This document shows, one piece after another, positions 26,708-36,693 of a DNA stretch of 64,000 bases. The number at the start of each line of letters is the position of its first letter. Position 1 is the first letter of the stretch. Made by a program: the position numbers and the translations under genes. The notes under the pieces are model-generated. The model made no database searches. It had not been told where the DNA came from and saw nothing but the letters and a program-made list of their open reading frames with translations. Origin of the DNA: Ectothiorhodospiraceae bacterium WFHF3C12 (GTDB lineage Bacteria; Pseudomonadota; Gammaproteobacteria; Nitrococcales; Nitrococcaceae); NCBI GenBank assembly GCA_013519935.1, contig JACDUA010000001.1, forward strand, positions 27,982 through 91,981, in the 5' to 3' direction.

Positions 26708-27871
26708 ATGCACTACAAACGCTATCTGTCCATCGCGCTCACCCTGCTGCTGGGCGCGGCCGCCACGATCGGCGGCACGGCTTCGGCCGAGACCCTGCGC
26801 TATGCCCTCGGGTACCCGCCGGGCTCGGACTCCACCAAGGCGGCGGAACGCTACGCCAAACTGGTGGAGCAATACTCGGATGGCGAGCTCGAGGTCAAGG
26901 TCTACCCGCTGTCTCTGCTCAACTTCGCCGAGACGTCCGCCGGCCTGCGCGACGGCATCGCCGATATCGGCTACCTGCTCAGTCCCTATTTCCCGTCCGA
27001 GTACCCGCACACCAACCTGCTGGCCGAGGCGGCGATGCAGACACAGCTGCTCGGCGAGGCGGTCGAGGGCCGTGAGGGGCCCGCCTACATCGGCGCGCTG
27101 GCCGAATACGTCTTTTTCCATTGCCCCGAGTGCCATGGAGACTTCCGGGACCAGAATCAGGTGTTCACCGGGATCGCTTCCAGTTCCACCTACATGCTGA
27201 ACTGCAATGAGCCGGTCACCAACGCCGAGCAGCTCGAGGGCAAGCGGCTGCGCGCGGCTGGTTCCCAGTGGTCCCGCTGGGCGGAGGAATTCGGCGCGAC
27301 GCCCGTCACGCTCTCCGGCAACGAGGCCTTCGAGGCCCTGGACCAGGGCGTGGTGGACTGCGTGATCATCTCCGCGCCGGACCTGGAGAATCTGGGCATT
27401 ATTGACGCGACCACCGACATCACCACCAACGTCCCCGGCGGTGTGTTCGCCGGCGCCGAAATCACCAACGTCAACAAGGACGTCTGGCAGGGCCTGACCG
27501 ACAACGAGCGCAGAGCCATGCTGCATGCCGGTGCCCATATCTCCGCGGAGATCCCCTGGGTCTATCACCAGCGCGAGGCGGCAGTCCTGGAGCGGGCGAA
27601 GAACGAGCTGGACATCGCGATACACGAGGCCTCTCCAGACCTGGTCGAGGCCACACGCGAGTTCGTGCGCGGCGACATGGAGGCCATCGCCCAGTACTAC
27701 GAGAAACAGTATGGCGTCGAGGACGGCGCCCGGATGCTCGAGGAGTTCCGGCCGATCCTGGAGAAGTGGGTTGGCCTGGTGGAGGATGTCGGCAGCAAGG
27801 AAGAGCTGGCTGAAGTCTACTGGGACGAGGTCTTCTCGAAGGTGGACCCGAGCACTCACGGCATGCAGTAG
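26708..27871 (+). CDS. TRAP transporter solute-binding protein (DctP family)
   Basis: 387 aa. A Sec signal peptide (KRYLSIALTLLLGAAATIGGTASA) is followed by a DctP-type periplasmic binding domain (LRYALGYPPGSDSTKAAERYAKLVEQYSDGELEV). The insertion HCPECHGDF carries a CxxC pair unusual for the family. No DctQ or DctM membrane subunit is encoded nearby, so it is an orphan binder and must work with a distant permease or in sensing. Context suggests a carboxylic acid, such as a fatty or isoprenoid acid. A strong hairpin terminator follows the gene. Confidence 0.87.
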   Translation: MHYKRYLSIALTLLLGAAATIGGTASAETLRYALGYPPGSDSTKAAERYAKLVEQYSDGELEVKVYPLSLLNFAETSAGLRDGIADIGYLLSPYFPSEYPHTNLLAEAAMQTQLLGEAVEGREGPAYIGALAEYVFFHCPECHGDFRDQNQVFTGIASSSTYMLNCNEPVTNAEQLEGKRLRAAGSQWSRWAEEFGATPVTLSGNEAFEALDQGVVDCVIISAPDLENLGIIDATTDITTNVPGGVFAGAEITNVNKDVWQGLTDNERRAMLHAGAHISAEIPWVYHQREAAVLERAKNELDIAIHEASPDLVEATREFVRGDMEAIAQYYEKQYGVEDGARMLEEFRPILEKWVGLVEDVGSKEELAEVYWDEVFSKVDPSTHGMQ

Positions 27872-27903
27872 TCAGCGGCGGACAACCGCCCGCCCCGCTA
27901 CGC

Positions 27904-27936
27904 CCGGTGCCGCCTGCGGCGGCACCGGTTCTTCTC
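27904..27936 (+). terminator. Hairpin terminator after the TRAP gene
   Basis: A perfect 11-bp stem CCGGTGCCGCC/GGCGGCACCGG with a TGC loop is followed by TTCTTCTC. The tail is only partly T-rich. Confidence 0.65.
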
Positions 27937-28097
27937 GTCCAGCGGGTGGCCGCTGATCACCCGCCCTTGTCGGCGTGATCGCCCGTGTCGGCTCATCGCT
28001 TCTCTCCCGGATGAACGCCACGGGACACGCACGGACTGTCTGTTTCTCCAGATATTCATTAGTTACCGGCCACATTCGAGAGAGCACTGGAGGTTAC

Positions 28098-29294
28098 TTG
28101 GCTACCCATGGCGCCGGGAACCGATGGCAGACCGCGCCACACCTGCAGGCGGTATTGCTGATTGCCAGCACCATGACGGCCATGTCCGGGGCCATGGTGG
28201 CGCCGGCCCTGCCCGGCATCGGCGCGCATTTCGCTGAATCCTCGGAGGTACTGGTCAAGCTGGTCCTGACCATGCCGGCACTCGTCATTGCCGTGTGCAG
28301 TCCGGCGGTCGGCTACGTGGCCGACCGGATCGGACGCAAACGGGTGCTTCTCGCTTCTCTGGTGCTCTACGGTCTCGCCGGTTGCAGCGGCGCGCTGATT
28401 GACCATATCGCCGTGCTGCTCGCCAGTCGCGCCCTCCTCGGCGTGGCGGTGGCCGGCCTGCTCAGCGTTACCCTGGCGCTCATAGGCGATTATTTCGAAC
28501 ACAACCGACGCGCGCGGCTGCTGGGCCTTCAGGGAAGCTTCATGTCCCTGGGCGGGGTCATCTTTCTGAACCTGGGCGGCGCCCTGGCGGCCTGGAGCTG
28601 GCGCGGCCCGTTTCTGGGTTACGTTGCCGCCCTGGCATTACTGCCATATGCCTGGCGCGTTCTGTATGAACCCGCCCCGCGCGGGCACGATCCGGACGCC
28701 GCGGTGCCCCACGCGCCCACGCCGCTGGGTCGTGTGCTCATGGCCTATGCGATGGGACTGCTATGCATGCTGCTGTTCTACATGGTGCCGGCGCAGCTGC
28801 CGTTCCTGCTGGACCGGGCCTATCAGTCATCGCCGGTGGCCATCGGCGTGGCGGTATCCGGAGCCACGGTGACCGCCGCGGGCGCGTCTTTCGCCTATCC
28901 GCGGATCGCGGCGCGCCTGACGGTGGCGTCGAGCTACGCCCTCGCCATGTTCCTGGTCGGCGCGGGATTCGCCCTGGTTAGCGTGGCCGGCAGCTACGCC
29001 GCCACGGCCGTTGGCGTCGCCGCAAGCGGTCTGGGATTCGGCCTGCTGGTGCCGAACACGACGAGCTGGCTGATGCGCATCGCGCCGGAAGCGGTCCGTG
29101 GGCGCGTTTTCGGGGGCTTCTCGTCCACGTTTTTCCTGGGGCAGTTCCTGTCCCCGCTGGCGATCGCGCCGCTGACCCTTTGGCTGGCTTCCCTTCGCGC
29201 GGTGTACATGGCCGCCGCGCTCCTGTGCTGCCTGCTGGCCGCCGCGATCCTGATAGCGGCGGCGATCCCGGCCAGCCGGCCAACAAGGCACTGA
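28098..29294 (+). CDS. MFS transporter
   Basis: 398 aa from a TTG at 28098, with GGAGG only 4 bp upstream; the start is uncertain and the frame stays open to a GTG at 27975. About 12 TM segments. The motif A loop GYVADRIGRKRVLLAS between TM2 and TM3 is clear. Drug:H+ or small-molecule exporter type, substrate unknown. It lies between the TRAP gene and the MaoC pair and may export or import a pathway intermediate. No regulator is adjacent. Confidence 0.82.
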   Translation: MATHGAGNRWQTAPHLQAVLLIASTMTAMSGAMVAPALPGIGAHFAESSEVLVKLVLTMPALVIAVCSPAVGYVADRIGRKRVLLASLVLYGLAGCSGALIDHIAVLLASRALLGVAVAGLLSVTLALIGDYFEHNRRARLLGLQGSFMSLGGVIFLNLGGALAAWSWRGPFLGYVAALALLPYAWRVLYEPAPRGHDPDAAVPHAPTPLGRVLMAYAMGLLCMLLFYMVPAQLPFLLDRAYQSSPVAIGVAVSGATVTAAGASFAYPRIAARLTVASSYALAMFLVGAGFALVSVAGSYAATAVGVAASGLGFGLLVPNTTSWLMRIAPEAVRGRVFGGFSSTFFLGQFLSPLAIAPLTLWLASLRAVYMAAALLCCLLAAAILIAAAIPASRPTRH

Positions 29295-29341
29295 GCCGCC
29301 TGTGCAGCCGGCACAGCAGGCGCAAGGCGTCTGGTCGGGCC

Positions 29342-29755
29342 TCAGACCGGGCCGATCCAGGCCTCGCCCGTGACGCGCACGATCCCCGCCTCGTTCGTTG
29401 CACTCAACGCAACCGTGGCGAAGGTCTCGTCTCGATCTTCAACGTGGCCGGTCACGACACCTGTCACCGTCAAACGATCATGGACCGGTATCGGGGATAC
29501 GAAGCGCGCCTTGAGCGCCCGGATCGACTGCCGGGGTACGCTGGATGTCAGGGCGCGACCTATGTAGGCCATGGCCAGCATGCCGTGGGCGAGCACATCA
29601 TCGAGCCCGCTCTGGCGCGCGAAGTCGAGATCCACGTGGATGGGGTTGTGATCCCCCGAAGCGCCGGCGTAGAGCGCCAGGGTCAGCCGGGAAATGGGCG
29701 GCGCGCCCAGCTCGGGCAGCTCGTCGCCCACGGACAACGCTCCCGGGTCGATCAT
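29342..29755 (-). CDS. MaoC-family (R)-specific enoyl-CoA hydratase
   Basis: 137 aa single hot-dog domain. The hydratase-2 motif YAGASGDHNPIHVD carries the catalytic Asp and His, so this subunit should be active. It hydrates 2-enoyl-CoA to (R)-3-hydroxyacyl-CoA. Its ATG overlaps the stop of the upstream gene (ATGA), so the two were translated together. In known two-subunit systems (ChsH1/ChsH2-like), a partner without these residues shapes the acyl pocket. That partner is frameshifted here. Confidence 0.88.
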   Translation of the reverse strand: MIDPGALSVGDELPELGAPPISRLTLALYAGASGDHNPIHVDLDFARQSGLDDVLAHGMLAMAYIGRALTSSVPRQSIRALKARFVSPIPVHDRLTVTGVVTGHVEDRDETFATVALSATNEAGIVRVTGEAWIGPV

Positions 29756-30191
29756 GTCTTCACGCCCGCCGCGTTGCGCACCGCTATCACGGAGCGCAGG
29801 TCCGCCACGGGCGAGCCCTCGGGCCGCGAGACGGCCGTATCACGCACGACAAACTCCAACGCCCCGCCCTTGCGGGCGTAGATATCGCTGATGACCGATT
29901 CGAAGCGCAGCCAGTCCCCGGCATGGACCGGGTGGTGATACGTGAAGTGCTGCTCGCCGTGCAGTATCCGTCCCAGATCGATGCCCATGGTCCCCAGGTA
30001 CGCATAAGGCTCGGGCACGTCCATGTCCAGGCAGAACAGGAAGGTCGGCGGCACCGGGAGGGCGGGATACCCGGCCGCCCGTGCCGCCGCCTCGTCTCGC
30101 CGATGACCCGAGCGAAGAACCGCAGCCGCCCCGCCTCCACCTGCACGGTGTGAGGCGGCAGCCGCAAGCCGATGAATCCGCGGTCAATCAA
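29752..30191 (-). pseudogene. Frameshifted FAS1-like dehydratase (MaoC N-terminal-domain protein)
   Basis: The beginning reads IDRGFIGLRLPPHTVQVEAGRLRFFARVIGET in one frame (from TTG 30191). After about 35 codons the match jumps to another frame: EAAARAAGYPALPVPPTFLFCLDMD and on to the stop at 29752. Compared with the family pattern (usually ...IGETDPVYTDEAAARAAGYP...), about 19 bases are missing at the junction near 30090, not a multiple of three. The product would be split, so the gene is probably broken unless this is an assembly error. It would encode the non-catalytic partner of the adjacent MaoC hydratase. Confidence 0.75.
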
Positions 30192-30239
30192 GACCGATCC
30201 GGCGGTAACATACAGCCCGAGCCATCGGCCGCCTCGGGG

Positions 30240-31883
<1,644 letters not shown>

Positions 31884-32005
31884 GAACTTCCTCCTCCAAG
31901 GTCCTGTTCCGGCGCCCTCGGCACCGGAACCGAATCGGCAGTGGTCCGCAAAGCGGCCACCGCTTCTGTTGTATCCCGACGGTCCTTCGCGAACGCCCGG
32001 AAGCT

Positions 32006-33187
32006 TCAGAGGCGCTCGATTATAGTGACGTTCGCCATACCGCCGCCCTCGCACATGGTCTGCAGACCATAGCGCCCGCCGCGCTGGCGCAGCGCATGTA
32101 CCAGTGTAGTCATCAGCTTGGTGCCGGACCCGCCCAGCGGGTGGCCGAGGGCGATGGCACCGCCGTTGACGTTCAACCGCTCCGGGTCGGCACCAGTCAC
32201 CTCCAGCCACGCCAACGGCACGGGCGCGAAGGCCTCGTTGACCTCGAACAGGTCGATGTCGTCGATGCGCATGCCGGCCTTCTGGAGCGCCTTCTTGGTC
32301 GCCGGAATGGGCGCTTCCAGCATCACCACCGGATCGTGGCCCAGCACCGACATGTGGTGAATGCGCGCCAGCGGCTCCACGCCAAGCGCCTTGAGCCCCT
32401 TCTCGTTGACCACCATGACACCGGTGGCGCCGTCGCAGATCTGGCTGGCGTTCGCGGCGCTGATGTAGCCGCCCTCCTTCAGCGGCTCCACGCCCTGGAT
32501 GCCCTCCAGGGAGGCGTCGAAGCGGATGCCCTCGTCCACCGTATGCATCTCGCCGCTGCTGCCGCCGTCGTAGGCCCGCGCCTCGACGGGCAGGATCTCG
32601 GCATCGAAGCGGCCCGCGTTGGTGGCCTCGATGGCCCGCTGGTGGCTGAGCAGCGAGAATTCATTGAGCTGATCCCGGGTCTGCCCGTATTTCTCGGCGA
32701 TCATCTCGGCGCCCATGAACTGGCTGAACTCCGGGACATCCGGGTAGCGCTCGCGGATCTCCGGGCTCATGTAGTGGCCCATGTCCGCCTTCTCGGGCAG
32801 GCGGATGGTGGAGAGCATGGGCACGCGGCTCATGCTCTCCACGCCGGCGGCGATGGTGACGTCCATGGCGCCGGACATGACGGCCTGGGCGGCGAAGTGC
32901 AGCGCCTGCTGGGAACTGCCGCACTGGCGGTCCACCGAGGTGCCGGGGACGGACTCCGGCAGGCAGGAGGCGAGCACCGCGTTGCGCCCGACATTGATCC
33001 CCTGCTCGCCCATCTGGCTGACGCAGCCCATGATCACGTCCTCGACCAGCGCGGGATCGGCGCCGGTGCGCTCGACAAGGCCATCGATTACCTTGGCGGC
33101 CAGATCCACCGGGTGCCACCCGGACAGCCGCCCGCCCTTCTTGCCGCCCGCGGTTCGCGTTGCGGCGACGATATACGCTTCAGCCAT
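32006..33187 (-). CDS. Acetyl-CoA acyltransferase (thiolase)
   Basis: 393 aa from ATG 33187 (AGGAG 8 bp upstream); the track start GTG is one codon earlier. The nucleophile Cys is in TSVDRQCGSSQQALHFAAQ, the acid/base His in GGAIALGHPLGGSGTK and the second Cys in TMCEGGGMANV. It cleaves 3-oxoacyl-CoA with CoA to acetyl- or propionyl-CoA, closing a beta-oxidation cycle. Sits between the SDR and acyl-CoA ligase genes, all on the minus strand. Biosynthetic versus degradative use is not distinguishable, but context favours degradation. Confidence 0.93.
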   Translation of the reverse strand: MAEAYIVAATRTAGGKKGGRLSGWHPVDLAAKVIDGLVERTGADPALVEDVIMGCVSQMGEQGINVGRNAVLASCLPESVPGTSVDRQCGSSQQALHFAAQAVMSGAMDVTIAAGVESMSRVPMLSTIRLPEKADMGHYMSPEIRERYPDVPEFSQFMGAEMIAEKYGQTRDQLNEFSLLSHQRAIEATNAGRFDAEILPVEARAYDGGSSGEMHTVDEGIRFDASLEGIQGVEPLKEGGYISAANASQICDGATGVMVVNEKGLKALGVEPLARIHHMSVLGHDPVVMLEAPIPATKKALQKAGMRIDDIDLFEVNEAFAPVPLAWLEVTGADPERLNVNGGAIALGHPLGGSGTKLMTTLVHALRQRGGRYGLQTMCEGGGMANVTIIERL

Positions 33188-33256
33188 CACTTATGCTCCT
33201 CATGCGCTGCCGCGGGGTTATCGCCCACGGCGGAATTTGATACGCCGGCCACGCCG

Positions 33257-34039
33257 CTACCGCGGCGCCATGCGGATGGCACCGTCCAGGCGCACGCTCT
33301 CGCCGTTGAGATAACCATTGGTCACCATGGTCTCGGCGAGCTGCGCGAATTCCGCCGGCAGCCCCAGACGTTTGGGGAACGGCACCGACGCCGAGAGCGC
33401 CTCCTTGACGTTGTCGGGTAGTCCCTGCATCAGCGGCGTGTCGAAGATGCCCGGCATGATGGTGTTCACCCGGATGCCCTCGTTCATCAGGTCGCGGGCC
33501 ATGGGCAGGGTCATGCCGACGATACCGGCCTTCGACGCCGAGTAAGCGGTCTGGCCGATCTGGCCGTCCTGGGCGGCGACGGAGGCCGTATGGAGGATGA
33601 CGCCGCGCTCGCCGTCGGTCAGGGGCTCCAGGGTCAGCATACCGGCGGCGGACTTGGCGGCACAGCGGAAACTGCCGATCAGGTTGATCTGCAGGATCTT
33701 CTCGAACTCCGGCAGGGGGTGATGGGATATTTCGCCGCTGTCCTTGGCGCGGCTGGCGGTCTTGTTGGCGCTGCCGATGCCGGCGCAGTTGAACAGAATG
33801 CGCTCCTGGCCGATGGCCTCCCGGGACCTGGCGAAGGCGGCATCGACGCCGTCCTCGGAGGTCACGTCGGTGCGGCAGAAAACGCCGCCCAGCTCCCGAG
33901 CCAGCGCCTCGCCGCACTCCTCGTTCAGATCGAAGATGGCTACCCGCACACCCGAGGCGGCCAGCCGACGGGCAGCCGCCTCCCCCAGACCGGATGCGCC
34001 GCCGGTTACCACTGCAGAGATCGAATCGTCCAGCTTCAT
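33257..34039 (-). CDS. Short-chain dehydrogenase, 3-hydroxyacyl-CoA dehydrogenase type II (HSD10)-like
   Basis: 260 aa from ATG 34039. NAD-binding TGGASGLGEAAAR, the structural NCAG motif, and the active-site Ser/Tyr/Lys in SVAAQDGQIGQTAYSASKAG. The insertion after NKT and the overall pattern resemble HSD10-like 3-hydroxy-2-methylacyl-CoA dehydrogenases. It oxidises 3-hydroxyacyl-CoA with NAD+. First gene of the minus-strand run SDR-thiolase-ligase (69-bp and 122-bp gaps). The dyad motif at 34175 lies in its promoter region. Confidence 0.87.
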   Translation of the reverse strand: MKLDDSISAVVTGGASGLGEAAARRLAASGVRVAIFDLNEECGEALARELGGVFCRTDVTSEDGVDAAFARSREAIGQERILFNCAGIGSANKTASRAKDSGEISHHPLPEFEKILQINLIGSFRCAAKSAAGMLTLEPLTDGERGVILHTASVAAQDGQIGQTAYSASKAGIVGMTLPMARDLMNEGIRVNTIMPGIFDTPLMQGLPDNVKEALSASVPFPKRLGLPAEFAQLAETMVTNGYLNGESVRLDGAIRMAPR

Positions 34040-34341
34040 TGGAATGTGTCCTCGCTCCGGATGAATAGCTCGCGGCGCGCCACGCGACAACGCCGTGGGG
34101 CCTTCGTCACGACGAAAACCCGCCGATGGGCCGCCTGCCGACCCGCACTCTAGTCTCGACGCCCGGCATGGGGCATCGTCGGAAGCGACGAAATGCGTTC
34201 AACCCTCACTGTCACCGGCGCCCGGAGCGCCGTCGGCGTCCCGGCCCCCGCTTCGCGGGGCGTTCGGCGTGCTATCGAGACTGGCGTGAGGGATCGAATG
34301 AACAATAATGGCCAAAGGCACAACGCACGGGAGGGACCCTG
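34040..34341. other. 302-bp divergent intergenic region between the SDR and patatin genes
   Basis: Contains dyad site 5 (34175-34192). Near the right end are the AT-rich GAACAATAATGG and a GGGAGGGA ribosome-binding site 4 bp before the patatin ATG. No gene was recognised. Confidence 0.6.
34175..34192. promoter_or_regulatory. Dyad operator-like site 5 (between SDR and patatin genes)
   Basis: ATCGTCGGAAGCGACGAA: TCGTCG-N4-CGACGA palindrome, 136 bp before the SDR and 150 bp before the patatin start. It differs from site 1 by one base in the spacer. Confidence 0.55.
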
Positions 34342-35643
34342 ATGGACTATGAGACGCTGCTCCAGGATCCGCAGATTCAGGCCCTGCGCGACGAGCTGCA
34401 TGCCCTGCGCGGGAGTGGGCGGGTCTTCAGCGACGTCGTCGACGGCGAGGGCAACCAGTACGTCGATCTGGTCATGGAGGGCGGCGGCACCCTGGGGCTG
34501 GCCCTGGTGGGCTACATCTGGGCCCTGGAAGAGGCCGGGATACGCTTCCTGGGCATTGGCGGCACCTCCGCCGGATCCATCGGTGCGATGCTGCTGGCCG
34601 GACTGGATGTGCCCCAGGCGAGAAAGTCGCCGGCTCTGATGGAAGCCCTGTCGTCCGTCGACTTCATCGAGTTCGTCGACGGCGGCTACAGCGCGCGCAA
34701 GCTCGCCGACGCCATCAGCGATGGGCGCCGCCTGCCCGCCCTTTTCTGGGGGTCCCTGCAGGCCGTGCGCGTGATTTTCGGGAAGTGGCGGCGCTGGGGC
34801 CTCAACCCCGGGGACAGCTTCGAGCAGTGGCTGGAGGGCACGCTGCGGCAAAGCGGTATTGACGACCTTGGCGCCCTGGAGCAACGACATGCGACACGCC
34901 CGGACGGGCTTGGCCTGCGCGGGGAGGCCGACAATGCGGCTGGCGGCCCGAGAACCTGGAAGCTCGCCGTCATCGCCGCCGATGTCGCAACCCAGAGCAA
35001 GGTGGTCTTTCCGGCGATGGGCCCCCTTTACTTCGACGTCGACCGCATTCACCCGGCGCGGTTCGTCCGCGCATCCATGGCCATCCCGATCTTCTTCCGC
35101 GCCCTGCGGCCCGACATCCCCCGCGAGGCCGGCTACCGCGAGCGGTGGAAGGCGCTCATGGGCCTGGATATCGGGGAACGGGACGAGCTCCCGGAATACG
35201 CCGTGTTCGTCGACGGCGGAGTGCTGTCGAACTTCCCCATCGCCGAGTTCCACGTGCGCCAGGGTATCCCCCAGCGGCCCACGTTCGGCGTGAAACTCGG
35301 CAGCTCGCACCAGTTCGAACGCATCGAGGGTGTCTTCGAACTGCTCACGGGCATCTTCAATAGCGCACGGCGGATCCTCGACAAGGACTTCCTGCGCCGC
35401 AACCCGGACTACGACATGCTGGTCGCCGAGGTGGACACGAAGGGCTACAACTGGCTCCGGTTCAGCATGGACGAGGAAGAGCAGCTGGGACTGATCAAGC
35501 TTGGGGCGAGTGCCGCAAGGGACTTCCTCAAGAGCTTCGACTGGGCGGCCTACAAGCGTGTGCGCCAGAGCATGGCCGAAGCGGACCGTATCCACGCGGC
35601 ATCGAGACCCGCGGATACGCAGGGCGATGAAACCGGGCATTGA
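34342..35643 (+). CDS. Patatin-like phospholipase
   Basis: 433 aa. The oxyanion loop VMEGGGTLGLALVGYIWAL, nucleophile elbow GIGGTSAGSIGAM (GxSxG) and the catalytic Asp in VFVDGGVLSNFPIAEF make the Ser-Asp dyad complete. No signal peptide was seen, so it probably acts in the cytoplasm or at the inner membrane. It would release fatty acids from phospholipid or acylglycerol, which fits the acyl-CoA ligases in the block. It is the last gene before tRNA-Cys, converging on it. Confidence 0.9.
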   Translation: MDYETLLQDPQIQALRDELHALRGSGRVFSDVVDGEGNQYVDLVMEGGGTLGLALVGYIWALEEAGIRFLGIGGTSAGSIGAMLLAGLDVPQARKSPALMEALSSVDFIEFVDGGYSARKLADAISDGRRLPALFWGSLQAVRVIFGKWRRWGLNPGDSFEQWLEGTLRQSGIDDLGALEQRHATRPDGLGLRGEADNAAGGPRTWKLAVIAADVATQSKVVFPAMGPLYFDVDRIHPARFVRASMAIPIFFRALRPDIPREAGYRERWKALMGLDIGERDELPEYAVFVDGGVLSNFPIAEFHVRQGIPQRPTFGVKLGSSHQFERIEGVFELLTGIFNSARRILDKDFLRRNPDYDMLVAEVDTKGYNWLRFSMDEEEQLGLIKLGASAARDFLKSFDWAAYKRVRQSMAEADRIHAASRPADTQGDETGH

Positions 35644-35676
35644 CGGCGGCGCGGGCCGGCGCCGGGGAATCGGGAA

Positions 35677-35750
35677 TGGAGGCTAGGGCCGGAATCGAAC
35701 CGACGTACACGGCTTTGCAGGCCGCTGCATCACCACTCTGCCACCTAGCC
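35677..35750 (-). tRNA. tRNA-Cys (anticodon GCA)
   Basis: 74 nt with encoded CCA. Acceptor GGCTAGG/CCTAGCC with discriminator U as expected for Cys, anticodon loop CCTGCAAAG (GCA) and T-loop GTTCGATTC. Equivalent to E. coli cysT. It has its own putative promoter (35763-35791) because a terminator separates it from tRNA-Gly. Confidence 0.96.
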
Positions 35751-35762
35751 TGAGTCGCGGGA

Positions 35763-35791
35763 ATCATAACAAGCCGGCCGGACTATGACGA
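35763..35791 (-). promoter_or_regulatory. Putative promoter of tRNA-Cys
   Basis: Minus strand TCGTCA (-35, 4 of 6), 17-bp spacer, TATGAT (-10, 5 of 6). The -10 ends 13 bp before the tRNA 5' end. Confidence 0.55.
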
Positions 35792-35820
35792 GTGCATGGC
35801 CGGCGTCACGGCCATGCACT
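35791..35820. repeat. Perfect 11-bp inverted repeat upstream of the tRNA-Cys promoter
   Basis: AGTGCATGGCC (35791-35801) and GGCCATGCACT (35810-35820) flank an 8-base spacer. The arm touches the -35 element. There is no T-run, so it is not a typical terminator. A further dyad (AAACACG/CGTGTTT) lies at 35844-35865. Confidence 0.7.
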
Positions 35821-35884
35821 GACGCATGGGGGCGCCGCTTTCCAAACACGCTCGAAACCGTGTTTCGGCCGCCCCGGCCGGTGG

Positions 35885-35915
35885 AATCAAAAAACCCCGG
35901 CCGGGACCGGGGTTT
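35885..35915 (-). terminator. Rho-independent terminator after tRNA-Gly
   Basis: Minus strand: 9-bp stem AAACCCCGG/CCGGGGTTT, 6-base loop, then TTTTTTGATT. It begins 9 bp beyond the tRNA-Gly CCA end and so separates tRNA-Gly from tRNA-Cys. Confidence 0.85.
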
Positions 35916-35923
35916 CTGAAATC

Positions 35924-35999
<76 letters not shown>

Positions 36000-36015
36000 T
36001 GCGTTGTTGGCGCAC

Positions 36016-36043
36016 ATTTTATGCCGTGAAGATTCGGTGTCAA
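36016..36043 (-). promoter_or_regulatory. Strong sigma-70 promoter of tRNA-Gly
   Basis: Minus strand TTGACA (-35, consensus) and TAAAAT (-10, 5 of 6) with a 16-bp spacer. The -35 overlaps the stop codon of pgsA. The predicted start is about 10 bp before the tRNA 5' end. Confidence 0.8.
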
Positions 36044-36618
36044 GCCCCGCTGCGCCGGCCGGCCTCCTCCCCCAGGGCCCGCCATGCCGCGCGCAGATAG
36101 ATGATCATCGAATACAGCGTCAACACCGCGGCGAGATAGAGAAGCACCATGCCGATTTCCTGCACCGGGATACCGAGCACATCGTACCTCAGCAACAGCA
36201 GCAGGATGGCCAGCATCTGCGCGGTGGTCTTCACCTTGCCCAGCATGCCTACGGCCACGCTCGCGCGCTTGCCAAGCTCCGCCATCCACTCCCGCAGCGC
36301 CGAAACGGCGATCTCCCGCCCGATGATCACCGCCGCCGGGACGGCAAAGGCGGCCGAGGGGTTCACGGTGACCAGTGCCACCAGGGCCACCGCCACCATG
36401 AGCTTGTCCGCCACCGGGTCGAGAAAGGCACCGAACGGCGAAGTCTGCTCCCATCGACGGGCCAGATAGCCGTCCAGCCAGTCGGTGATGGCCGCGACGC
36501 CGAAAACCGTCGCCGCCACGACGTTGGACCACGGATACGGGAGCAGGAACATCAGCCCAAGCACCGGAATGAGCACGATCCGCAGAAGCGTCAGAATGTT
36601 GGGTATGTTCAGGTCCAT
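36040..36618 (-). CDS. pgsA: CDP-diacylglycerol-glycerol-3-phosphate 3-phosphatidyltransferase
   Basis: 192 aa from ATG 36618 (the track adds one TTG codon). About four TM segments and the full CDP-alcohol phosphotransferase motif DWLDGYLARRWEQTSPFGAFLDPVADK. It makes phosphatidylglycerol phosphate at the inner membrane, the committed step to PG and cardiolipin. It follows uvrC by 75 bp, in the same order as E. coli uvrY-uvrC-pgsA-glyW. Confidence 0.96.
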   Translation of the reverse strand: MDLNIPNILTLLRIVLIPVLGLMFLLPYPWSNVVAATVFGVAAITDWLDGYLARRWEQTSPFGAFLDPVADKLMVAVALVALVTVNPSAAFAVPAAVIIGREIAVSALREWMAELGKRASVAVGMLGKVKTTAQMLAILLLLLRYDVLGIPVQEIGMVLLYLAAVLTLYSMIIYLRAAWRALGEEAGRRSGA

Positions 36619-36693
36619 CAAGGCTCCGCTGTAGTGGCGCGAGGCCGCCCATGTTAACCGTCCGCCGCCCCGCGCGGCACGCCCCCGGGGCTT

